This document shows, piece after piece, positions 26,801-33,378 of a DNA stretch of 64,000 nt. The first letter of the stretch is position 1. Each line of letters opens with the position of its first letter. Under the pieces are notes generated by a model. It ran no database searches, was not told the origin of the DNA, and saw only the letters and a list, made by a program, of their open reading frames with translations. The translations under genes were made by a program, and so were the position numbers. The stretch covers positions 558,001-622,000 of the forward strand of contig NZ_WUMK01000001.1 of NCBI RefSeq assembly GCF_009827055.1, written 5' to 3'. The stretch is from Shinella kummerowiae. GTDB taxonomy: Bacteria; Pseudomonadota; Alphaproteobacteria; Rhizobiales; Rhizobiaceae.

Positions 26801-26934
26801 AACGCTGGAACCCCTGCAACACAGGGACTTCACGTGTATCATCGCGAGTTTTGGGATGTGTAAAGAGCCCCCGAAACGGTGTCAACAATTTGGAATGCCT
26901 CGCCGGGGGCAGTCGATCCCGCGTCCCGCCCTTG

Positions 26935-27029
26935 GCGGCGCTATGCTGACGCTCCGGCGGCTGCCCTGATGTCCGGTCTCCGCATGCGCGAATTCCCGCC
27001 GTCCCGCTGTCAGCGGCGCTATGCTGACG
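26935..27029. repeat. 17-bp direct repeat pair, 78 bp apart
   Basis: GCGGCGCTATGCTGACG occurs at 26935-26951 and 27013-27029. The bases just upstream of each copy are also alike (CCCGC-GTCCCGC), extending the similarity to about 30 bp. Candidate protein-binding sites. Confidence 0.7.
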
Positions 27030-27100
27030 GCTCCGATATGCTCATCTCTGTTGTTCGGCAGGGGTTCCCCTCAGCTTCCCCACGACGATGCTCCAACCCT

Positions 27101-27128
27101 GCGACACGAGCCACTGGTCTCGTGTCGC
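27101..27128. repeat. Perfect 10-bp hairpin in gene-free DNA
   Basis: GCGACACGAG and CTCGTGTCGC enclose the 8-nt loop CCACTGGT. No T-run follows and no gene ends nearby, so it is not an obvious terminator. It could be part of a structured RNA or a protein site. Confidence 0.6.
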
Positions 27129-27427
27129 TCGCCTTCGGCGACCGGGCCTCACGCATAGTCGCGTGGCCCCGCGCTTCGGTGACAATCCCATGGGCCGCTC
27201 AGAAACGGCCTCCGGCCTGCGGCAGGCCCCTTTGGGGGCATGCCTCTTCCCGAGCATGGCGGCCCATGGGACAGTCAACCCCTTCCTGGCCTCGTGCCAT
27301 CCTGAATCACGTTAACGACTTCGACGCCCTGTTTCCGGGAAGCCAGAAATGATTGTCGATCGTCCTGGGCTCGACTCCTGAAATTTGCTATTAAGCTCAT
27401 GTTTTCAATGAGTTATGGAGATTTCGA

Positions 27428-27667
27428 ATGAAGACGACGACGACCGTGGTTCGCGGGCTCGCAATCGATGTTCTCGTCATCGAAACCGTGCACGCAGATG
27501 CCGTCGGTACTCTCTTTTACCGCGCCGAAGTCCTGATCCGGGAGCGGAGGTCGGGCGCACAGCGCCTTGTCCGCCGCACTCGGATCCCCGGCGCCGCGAA
27601 GGAACTGGCTCAGGCCGTCCAGCAACATGGCGTTCGTGCTCTGGAAACTTTTTCGCCGCCGTCCTGA
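27428..27667 (+). CDS. Small hypothetical protein of element A
   Basis: 79 residues with GGAG 8 bp before the ATG. The sequence (TTTTVVRGLAIDVLVIE, then TLFYRAEVLIRERRSGAQRLVRR) suggests a small beta-rich fold with a C-terminal helix (AAKELAQAVQQHGVRAL). No membrane segment. Followed after 43 bp by a hairpin that may end its transcript. Not recognised. Confidence 0.5.
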   Translation: MKTTTTVVRGLAIDVLVIETVHADAVGTLFYRAEVLIRERRSGAQRLVRRTRIPGAAKELAQAVQQHGVRALETFSPPS

Positions 27668-27710
27668 AATATTTTTCCAAGGTTTCACCAAGGACTCGCT
27701 TTGCCCCTGC

Positions 27711-27738
27711 AAGGATTCGATGCCCTGCGAATCCTTTT
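27711..27738 (+). terminator. Terminator-like hairpin
   Basis: AAGGATTCG and CGAATCCTT form a 9-bp stem with an 8-nt loop, followed by two more T. It is located after the 27428 gene. The stem sequence GGATTCG/CGAATCC recurs at 30908 and 31658. Confidence 0.6.
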
Positions 27739-27871
27739 CGGCAAGGATTCAAGACCGTTGCGAAGCCAAACCGGACACGCCTCAAGGATATGAAATTCCT
27801 CGATTATTTCCGAGGAATTCGCCACGCTCGCCAGCGTCATGAATGATCGGCAGACAGAAAAGGAGACCCTC

Positions 27872-28117
27872 GTGTCACACAATACGAACTGCATCATCGC
27901 CCGCCACATCGTTGACGAGTTCAACGCGTTCAAAGCGACCTACGATCGCTACCTCGACCGGATGGATGAACTCGTATGTTTACTTGATGAGAATAGCGAG
28001 ATTCAGAGGGCGGCTCGTTTTCTTGCCGTTGGTACCGACGACGTGACGAAGTTCACCCTCAATGGCAAGCAGGTTGTCAGTGGCATCCAGGCAATGCTGA
28101 AGGAGGAGGAGGCATGA
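27872..28117 (+). CDS. Small hypothetical protein of element A
   Basis: 81 residues from GTG at 27872, chosen because AGGAG lies 6 bp upstream; an in-frame ATG at 27839 has no such site. Predicted mostly helical and acidic (IIARHIVDEFNAFKATYDRY, then LDRMDELVCLLDENSEI). Its stop overlaps the next start, so these three genes (27872-28848) form a small operon. Not recognised. Confidence 0.65.
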   Translation: MSHNTNCIIARHIVDEFNAFKATYDRYLDRMDELVCLLDENSEIQRAARFLAVGTDDVTKFTLNGKQVVSGIQAMLKEEEA

Positions 28118-28401
28118 TGCAGGCTCCTGAACTCCTCGGCTGGGAACGCGACGACACCGTTGCCGACGATACTCACAGCACATGGACGAACCTCCTCGTC
28201 GTCGGTGACGGCGAGGAGGACACATACGACATGCTGGTGATTGGCGAGCCGGGCCGTACCGGACCAACGCACTACAGCGTCACAGGCACACGCGCCGGGA
28301 CCGGCGTGACATTTGCGGAGGGATGGGCATCCTCATGGGGTGAGGCTTGCCGCCTCGCCGAGATCGAAGCGCGGCGAGCCTCCATCAGACTTGTGAAATG
28401 A
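28114..28401 (+). CDS. Small hypothetical protein of element A
   Basis: 95 residues, strong AGGAGGAGG ribosome site and ATGA overlap with the preceding gene. Composition suggests a beta-sandwich-like protein (TWTNLLVVGDGEEDTYDMLV, then HYSVTGTRAGTGVTFAEGW) with a C-terminal helix SWGEACRLAEIEARRASI. Cytoplasmic. Not recognised. Confidence 0.65.
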   Translation: MMQAPELLGWERDDTVADDTHSTWTNLLVVGDGEEDTYDMLVIGEPGRTGPTHYSVTGTRAGTGVTFAEGWASSWGEACRLAEIEARRASIRLVK

Positions 28402-28413
28402 AAGGGGAAGAGA

Positions 28414-28848
28414 ATGGCATTCGAACAACAGGTCCGCGAACGTATCGAAGCCGTCCTGGACGGCGACAAGAAGCCGGAAGAAATTCCCGGCGCGACATCG
28501 GTACGCTGCGCTATGGGCCTTGTGCTTGGCACGCTGGAAGGCATCACGACGCTGTCGGAGAGCGATGCGTGGGACTATCTTGATGTCGGCAACGTCGCGC
28601 TAGTCCATGAACTCCGGGTGGAGTATTGGGACAAAGCAAAGGAATGGAGACAGCGCCGCGCTGCAGAAAAAGAGGCTATCGCCGAAGCTGAGGAAGCCGC
28701 ACGGACAAGACGCGCGTATCAGGCACGGGAGGCGAGGGACGAAAAATTCAAGGCATTGTGGGACGAGTTCGATGCGCAAAGAGCCGCTAGATTGGCAGCA
28801 GACGGCAACGCGAAATCGGATGGGCACAGACACCACCCGAACGCCTAG
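28414..28848 (+). CDS. Hypothetical coiled-coil protein of element A
   Basis: 144 residues with AGGGGAAGAG before the ATG. Residues 1-65 look globular (FEQQVRERIEAVLDGDKKPE); residues 70-125 form a long charged helix (AKEWRQRRAAEKEAIAEAEEAARTRR), likely a coiled coil. Last gene of the three-gene operon. Not recognised. Confidence 0.65.
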   Translation: MAFEQQVRERIEAVLDGDKKPEEIPGATSVRCAMGLVLGTLEGITTLSESDAWDYLDVGNVALVHELRVEYWDKAKEWRQRRAAEKEAIAEAEEAARTRRAYQAREARDEKFKALWDEFDAQRAARLAADGNAKSDGHRHHPNA

Positions 28849-28918
28849 AAGCGCTGTACGGGCCATTTAAACGCGATGGAAAGTGGACATCGGGGCCGAT
28901 CGGCCCCGTTTCCGTTCG

Positions 28919-29338
28919 TCAGGCGACAGCGATCAGAACTTCCGCCGTCACCGTCGTCCCGCTCGAATCCGTCGCGGATACCCACACTGTATAGCTCCCC
29001 GCGATCAGCGCCCGGCCATCGATCCTCCCCGTTGACGTGTGGAAGGTGGCACCTAGAGGCAACCTGCCGGAATATGAATACGACAGCGAGCTCGATGCCC
29101 CGAAGACGACCGGACCCAGGTCGAGCGCCGCTCCTGCTGCCATAGATGTCTGCCCAGTCATGGACAATGTGAAGCTCGCCGGAACCTGCGGCGGCAGCGA
29201 TGTCGTCGGCTCCTCCGGAGGAACCACGACCGGGGCGGCAATTACGCCCGTCGTCGTCGATCGGAGAACAAACGTCCCCGCCGACGCACCATTCGAGAGA
29301 GCCGCGATGGCGGCAAGAGCGACGACAGCCCTCCTCAT
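28919..29338 (-). CDS. Secreted protein with putative Ig-like (He_PIG type) domain
   Basis: 139 residues. Signal peptide MRRAVVALAAIAALSNGASAG, a Pro-rich linker (VVVPPEEPTTSLPPQVP), then a domain with LPLGATFHTSTGRIDGRALI and GSYTVWVSATDSSG, which is the LPxGLxxxxxTGxIxGTP-xxxGxYxxxVxAxDxxG pattern of putative Ig-like domains. Likely exported and surface-exposed. Start at 29338 overlaps the stop of the gene upstream. It is the last gene of a five-gene minus-strand operon (30815 to 28919). Confidence 0.7.
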   Translation of the reverse strand: MRRAVVALAAIAALSNGASAGTFVLRSTTTGVIAAPVVVPPEEPTTSLPPQVPASFTLSMTGQTSMAAGAALDLGPVVFGASSSLSYSYSGRLPLGATFHTSTGRIDGRALIAGSYTVWVSATDSSGTTVTAEVLIAVA

Positions 29339-29769
29339 GCTGCATTCCCCGGCAGTTCGCATGCCGGATAAGTCTTCAGCGTCTCACTGTCGCAGGGCGG
29401 ACATATCTCCGGCAGCCCTGCGAGGCCGTTCATCGAGGCACAGGCTTCGGGTGTCTGTATGCGAAGGGGATTCCATATCTGCTCTCCACCACGCCGGACA
29501 CGCCATGTTCCGGGAGGGACTGCCTCTAGGAAGCCGGATTCCAGGAGTCCGGTGAGAGAGGCACCGTCATTGCCGAGCGACGACACGCGACCGCCGTTCG
29601 TCTCGTAGAGATCGAGCGCCGCCGCTATCTGCTGCTGCTGTCCAGCGACGGCGACAAGCTCGGATCGGAGCCGTGCTCGCTCGTAGACCGCACCTCCATA
29701 CCAGGCGCCTGCAACGGCTAGTACTCCGAAGATCACGCCCGCGATCACGCCGACAACCAAATTATACAT
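29335..29769 (-). CDS. Pilin-like membrane-anchored protein
   Basis: 144 residues from 29769. A hydrophobic N-terminal segment (MYNLVVGVIAGVIFGVLAVAGAWYGG) continues into a charged helix (AVYERARLRSELVAVAGQQQQIAAALDLYETNGG), then a Cys-containing C-terminal domain (CASMNGLAGLPEICPPCDSE). This long-helix-plus-globular layout resembles type IV minor pilins, but the classic prepilin cleavage GF-E motif is not evident. It overlaps both neighbours, and is probably co-secreted or assembled with the Ig-like protein. Tentative. Confidence 0.6.
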   Translation of the reverse strand: MYNLVVGVIAGVIFGVLAVAGAWYGGAVYERARLRSELVAVAGQQQQIAAALDLYETNGGRVSSLGNDGASLTGLLESGFLEAVPPGTWRVRRGGEQIWNPLRIQTPEACASMNGLAGLPEICPPCDSETLKTYPACELPGNAA

Positions 29770-30025
29770 GGTCGATCTCCTCCTCGAATTCGCCGTCGTC
29801 ATCGTCGTCCCATGCCGACCAGTCGAATCCTAGTGCTTCGGCATTCGCGAGCAGATCCGCCGCTTCGAGGACGAGAGACGCGCATCCGTCCGTGTCGGGG
29901 TGGTCGCTTTCAAGCTCCCGGGCAAGCTCGCGGTCGATGGCGATCACCCGGTCACGAGCGGATGCCGGAAGTCCGACCCGATCGAGGAAGCCGGAGAGGC
30001 TGGGGCTGATGCTCTCGTCGGTCAT
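29762..30025 (-). CDS. Small acidic hypothetical protein
   Basis: 87 residues, helical, ending in a very acidic tail (DWSAWDDDDDGEFEEEIDHV). Overlaps the upstream gene by 4 bp and the downstream start by 8 bp, so translation is coupled. The acidic tail could bind a basic partner or mimic DNA, but there is no direct evidence. Not recognised. Confidence 0.6.
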   Translation of the reverse strand: MTDESISPSLSGFLDRVGLPASARDRVIAIDRELARELESDHPDTDGCASLVLEAADLLANAEALGFDWSAWDDDDDGEFEEEIDHV

Positions 30026-30618
30026 GGGCTCGGTCCTTTCTTGTCGTCTGGATCATCATCCGGGGTTTCCGGTTCGGGTGGTTCGACCTGCTGTCGCTCT
30101 GCTTCCCACATCTGGGCCGCCGTCAGCATGGACGCTATAACGTCGTCGTCAGAGGCACCGGGCCGAGCGGCCATCCTGAGCCGCCACAGGTCGCCCGTGT
30201 TGATCGAGTCGCGCAGCCACTCGATGACGGCACGCGGCACCCGCGCTTCCAGAAGTTCGCGCGCCTGGTCAGCCTTGCGGTGGCGCGAGAGGTCTTTCAC
30301 GAGCCACCTGAAGGATGGTGGTGGCCGCATGCGGCTAGTGGCATAGTTCAGCGGCTCAAGGCCGCGCTCCATCGCGTACGCCGCCGGACCCCTGTCCTCA
30401 TCGATCGACGAGGAGGGTTGCCGGGCCGGACGGAAGGGAAGCGAGAATGTTGGCATCGGGATCGGCGGCATCATCGCCAACGCTCCCGATAGGAGAGCAA
30501 GAAGTTGGAGCAAGATCTTTCCAGCAGGATCTCCGCCACGACGTTGCCGTTGCCGCTCGGCCAGCTCGCGGCGCATCTGATCGAGGCAGGTCCGGCGACG
30601 ACGATGTTTCTCATTCAT
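30022..30618 (-). CDS. Hypothetical protein with one membrane segment
   Basis: 198 residues from ATG at 30618 (AGGG upstream); longer in-frame starts exist but overlap the gene before. Basic N-terminus (MNEKHRRRRTCLDQMRRELAERQRQRRGG), one hydrophobic stretch (ILLQLLALLSGALAMMPPIP), a soluble region with FRWLVKDLSRHRKADQARELL, and an acidic Pro-rich tail (PPEPETPDDDPDDKKG). It could be a scaffold of the putative secretion/pilin cluster. Not recognised. Confidence 0.6.
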   Translation of the reverse strand: MNEKHRRRRTCLDQMRRELAERQRQRRGGDPAGKILLQLLALLSGALAMMPPIPMPTFSLPFRPARQPSSSIDEDRGPAAYAMERGLEPLNYATSRMRPPPSFRWLVKDLSRHRKADQARELLEARVPRAVIEWLRDSINTGDLWRLRMAARPGASDDDVIASMLTAAQMWEAERQQVEPPEPETPDDDPDDKKGPSP

Positions 30619-30815
30619 CGGAACCCTGCCGGGCGGACCTTTTCCCGCCACCTCTTCGAAAGGGCCAGAAGCTCGCGCGTGCGATGCCACTCCCGCGCAG
30701 CCTGAGCGATCTGGTCCGCGGACCAGCATTCCTCGCAGGCTTGTATCAGCACGCCCTGTGCCTGCCAGTGTGCCGACTGGTAGACCATCTCGATGCGCTC
30801 GTTGACTGCCGACAT
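30615..30815 (-). CDS. Small hypothetical protein, first gene of minus-strand operon
   Basis: 66 residues, ATG at 30815 with GGAGGATC upstream. Helical, with a Cys pair (IQACEECWSADQI) and a basic C-terminal region (LALSKRWREKVRPAGFR). Overlaps the next gene by 4 bp. The promoter would lie in 30816-30910, next to an 18-bp palindrome. Not recognised. Confidence 0.6.
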   Translation of the reverse strand: MSAVNERIEMVYQSAHWQAQGVLIQACEECWSADQIAQAAREWHRTRELLALSKRWREKVRPAGFR

Positions 30816-30907
30816 GCGCGATCCTCCATTACCATTGCCTCCTATGAGGATGCTGTTCGGCGAGGACCGGCGCAAATGCGAAGCGGGCGCCGCGAGTCCC
30901 GGGAGAA

Positions 30908-30925
30908 GGATTCGACGTCGAATCC
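30908..30925. repeat. Perfect 18-bp palindrome, copy 1
   Basis: GGATTCGACGTCGAATCC, extended by flanking CCG/CGG. A near copy lies at 31658-31675, so the two bracket the gene at 31018-31632. It lies in the region between divergent genes, fitting an operator. Confidence 0.7.
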
Positions 30926-31017
30926 CAGCGGAGTGGCCCAAGGGGCGTTGTCGGCTCTGTGAAACCGCCTATTCTGCCCCACCTAGATTCAGCTTGGCAT
31001 ACGAGGTGAATGTTCCG

Positions 31018-31632
31018 ATGAAGAAGAGACCCAGGGGTTTCGATGAGCTTCTGAATTTTGAACACCGATGGCCCAAGAAAGGCGATCGGTTGCTACGACG
31101 ATCGGGGGACTGGGACCGTGGGGTAGAATTCTCCAAGTGGCCCATCGATAGACATGCACATCTTTGGGAAGGCTACATGAGAGCCGGAGCCGGATTGATA
31201 GAATTGTGCACGCAGGATGGATACGAGGGCGACAGACACTTCGTGATCTACCCGATCTTGTTCAACTATCGGCACGGTCTCGAACTGGCAATGAAATGGA
31301 TCGTCCTTCGTTTCGGTGGAAATGGATTCCAAGGGATTGAAGAAGACCACGACCTTTGGAAGCTTTGGAAGCAGTGCCGCGCGATCATCGCAAGATTTGG
31401 CGAAGACGATGAGGAAGCTACCAAGGTGGTCGAGAAGATCGTCAAGGAACTCCACGACCTCGATCGCAGCGGAGTTAGCTTTCGCTATGGCTGGGGCAAA
31501 GCTGGAAGGGAGATCAAGCTGCCAGATCACATGATCGACCTGGAGAACATTCATGAGGTCATGCAGGGAGTGTCCGGCTATTTCACGGGGCTCGATGGAT
31601 GGCTGGACGAACTGCACTCGGCGGGACCGTGA
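31018..31632 (+). CDS. Hypothetical protein, possibly HEPN-like, AT-richer than its surroundings
   Basis: 204 residues from ATG at 31018 (GAGGTG upstream). Contains HFVIYPILFNYRHGLELAMKWIV, a helix with an RH-x-x-E-x-x-x-K pattern like some HEPN-type or nucleotide-signalling accessory proteins, followed by DHDLWKLWKQCRAIIARFGEDDEEA. The conserved HEPN RX4-6H motif is not clearly present. Base composition is visibly lower in GC than the flanking genes, suggesting separate acquisition. It is flanked by two copies of an 18-bp palindrome. Could be a defence-type cargo gene; function unknown. Confidence 0.6.
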   Translation: MKKRPRGFDELLNFEHRWPKKGDRLLRRSGDWDRGVEFSKWPIDRHAHLWEGYMRAGAGLIELCTQDGYEGDRHFVIYPILFNYRHGLELAMKWIVLRFGGNGFQGIEEDHDLWKLWKQCRAIIARFGEDDEEATKVVEKIVKELHDLDRSGVSFRYGWGKAGREIKLPDHMIDLENIHEVMQGVSGYFTGLDGWLDELHSAGP

Positions 31633-31657
31633 TACGCTGATGTGCCTTCCCGGTGAA

Positions 31658-31675
31658 GGATTCGACCTCGAATCC
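31658..31675. repeat. 18-bp palindrome, copy 2
   Basis: GGATTCGACCTCGAATCC, differing from copy 1 at one position. Outer bases CCCG and CGGG also pair, giving a longer interrupted stem. It begins 26 bp after the stop of the 31018 gene. Confidence 0.7.
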
Positions 31676-31732
31676 TGACGGGTACAAACCCATCCGGAAG
31701 CGCCGAATCCACTGTATGGCCTTCTCTGGCGC

Positions 31733-33052
31733 TCAATTTTTGTGCGAATTGCGATTTTCGGGGATTTTAGTCTCTTCGACGAAAAGCGGGGGCTGAACAC
31801 CAGGTGCACGTTCAGGCTCCAGAGGGCGCAGCGCGGCCAGTTCGTGCCGGGCCGCTGCCAGTTCCCGCCCAGTGTCAGTCAGGTTCTGCCGGAGGTTCCG
31901 CGCCCGCGCTTCGGCCTCCCGCCGTCCAGTGTCGGCAGCGGTCGCACGCTCGGCGGCATCGGCGGCGGTCCGACGGAGCGCTTCCATTTCAGCATCGACG
32001 GTAGCGCGGATGCGGGCCGCGACCTTGGACCGCTTGAAGCCGTCGAAAAGGCTGCGCAGTGCGCCCGGAAAGCGCTGGAGCCGTGCCGTCGCCTCCCGGA
32101 CACGGGCGGCTTCCTGCCGGACGCGGGACATCATCGACCGTGCCTTCCGCTGCTCGGCAACGGCACTGTCTTGTGCCGCCTTGGCGGCTTCCGTGGCAAC
32201 CTTGGCGGCGGCAAGCTGGCGATCCGCTTCCGCCTTGGCCGCAGCCGCCTCCGCCGCGATCCTGGCGACATCTTCCTTGGTTGCTGCAACGAAGGTCTCG
32301 CCCTTGCGCTTGACCTCTCTCGCGCGCTCGATCGTCGTCTTCAAAGCCTTGGCCTGCGTCTGCTCCGCCTGCCATTCCGCCCGCGACAGACGCCGACGCT
32401 GCGGACCGAGGCGCGTCAGGCCGGAGGGGATGGCGACGGTCTCGTGGTAAGCGTCCTGCCATTCGCGCATTGCCTGCCTGTATGCCGCGTCGCCACGCTT
32501 GTTCAGTGCCTTCGAATCCTCGCCTTCGACGGGACCTGCCGCCATCACAGCGGCCTTCGCGCACTGCCCCGGATGCAGGGCATTGGCCCGCATGGCGGGA
32601 TCGTCCGGCACGAGGTAGGCGTGAAGATGGTAGTGAGACTCGTCCTCGTGCCGGACGACGGATATGAGCTGGTCCCCGTATTTCGAACGGAGCCACGTCA
32701 CCGTTCGCTTTTCCCATTCCTCCGCCTCGCGTAACTTCACCGGATCGGCGCGGACCTCGTCCATCGCATGAGGATGCGAGGCGACGACGGTCATGAGCGT
32801 GTGCTGGCTCTTTTGAATACGCCGGGGCTTCCCGCCCTTCGGCGTGGTCATCGCTGCGTCGGCAGCGAAATCGTGTAGCCGTTCCACCTCGTCCACGCCG
32901 ATGCCGAAAATGACAACAGGCGGAGCAGGATTCGCGACATGGACGGAAGCGGCCATATCACGTCTGGCTTCCGCAAGGACGAAAGACGTGGAGCGACCCT
33001 TGCTATCGCCCTTCCGGGAAAAAGCCTCTAGGTGAATGAACTGGTAAGCCAT
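31733..33052 (-). CDS. MobV-type relaxase (Mob/Pre family)
   Basis: 439 residues; GGGAGGG before ATG at 33052. Relaxase core in the first 160 residues: VVRHEDESHYHLHAYLVPDD with H135-E-D and the His cluster H140, H142, H144, as in MobV/Pre enzymes that nick oriT and bind the 5' end. The C-terminal half is a long Ala/Arg/Glu coiled coil (about 215-420), ending in a Pro-rich tail. It would initiate mobilization of element A by a helper conjugation apparatus. An inverted repeat 55 bp upstream is the likely oriT. Confidence 0.88.
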   Translation of the reverse strand: MAYQFIHLEAFSRKGDSKGRSTSFVLAEARRDMAASVHVANPAPPVVIFGIGVDEVERLHDFAADAAMTTPKGGKPRRIQKSQHTLMTVVASHPHAMDEVRADPVKLREAEEWEKRTVTWLRSKYGDQLISVVRHEDESHYHLHAYLVPDDPAMRANALHPGQCAKAAVMAAGPVEGEDSKALNKRGDAAYRQAMREWQDAYHETVAIPSGLTRLGPQRRRLSRAEWQAEQTQAKALKTTIERAREVKRKGETFVAATKEDVARIAAEAAAAKAEADRQLAAAKVATEAAKAAQDSAVAEQRKARSMMSRVRQEAARVREATARLQRFPGALRSLFDGFKRSKVAARIRATVDAEMEALRRTAADAAERATAADTGRREAEARARNLRQNLTDTGRELAAARHELAALRPLEPERAPGVQPPLFVEETKIPENRNSHKN

Positions 33053-33107
33053 GACAACCCTCCCTGCTGGTGGAAGAATCGTGAGTGCCGGCGGAGCCAG
33101 AAACCAT

Positions 33108-33132
33108 AGTCTTTAGTGACCGACTAAAGACT
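33108..33132. other. Candidate oriT inverted repeat of element A
   Basis: AGTCTTTAGT and ACTAAAGACT form a perfect 10-bp inverted repeat with a 5-nt spacer, 55 bp upstream of the MobV gene. MobV oriTs are known for AT-rich inverted repeats beside the nick site just upstream of mob. The nick position cannot be set by eye. Confidence 0.65.
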
Positions 33133-33230
33133 TTCCCTGCGGTCAAGTCGTCGGCTCTCCGAGGGGGCTTCCGCAGGACTCTTCCGAGAGACCTGGCAGG
33201 GGCCTGGTCGCCGTCCGGAGGGACGACGAG

Positions 33231-33252
33231 CATCACGTAAATATGCGTGATG
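33231..33252. repeat. Inverted repeat in the mob-rep gap
   Basis: CATCACG and CGTGATG with an 8-nt AT-rich centre. It lies in the 246-bp gene-free stretch between the oriT candidate and the rep stop. Could be a promoter operator for mob or part of a replication origin. Confidence 0.45.
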
Positions 33253-33313
33253 CGATGGTGCCGAACTTTGCCGTCGTCACGCCGCAACGCGGCATATTCA
33301 CGATTCGTCGCGG

Positions 33314-33376
33314 TGTATGGTGTTTACCTATCATGGGGTCTGGGGGGCTTTGTCTCCCAGCACGATACACCATACA
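33314..33376 (-). terminator. Nested inverted repeat just downstream of rep
   Basis: Outer arms TGTATGGTGT (33314-33323) and ACACCATACA (33367-33376) are perfect complements. An inner stem, CTGGG with CCCAG, closes the middle. The right arm ends 2 bp from the rep stop, so on the minus strand it forms a compound hairpin at the rep 3' end: a terminator or an origin structure. Confidence 0.5.
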
Positions 33377-33378
33377 AA

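Larger units (their letters stand above)
26801..27427. other. Gene-free left end of element A
   Basis: 627 bp with no convincing gene; an open frame at 26879-27352 lacks a ribosome site and looks random in composition. It holds a 17-bp direct repeat pair and a perfect 10-bp hairpin, listed separately. It may carry a structured RNA, the left integrase arm sites, or both. Confidence 0.5.

Noticed and set aside
26754-26840. tRNA gene at the attL of element A, suggested by the CCA-ending reverse complement
   Set aside because: No T-arm, anticodon arm or acceptor pairing can be built at this copy or at 38216.
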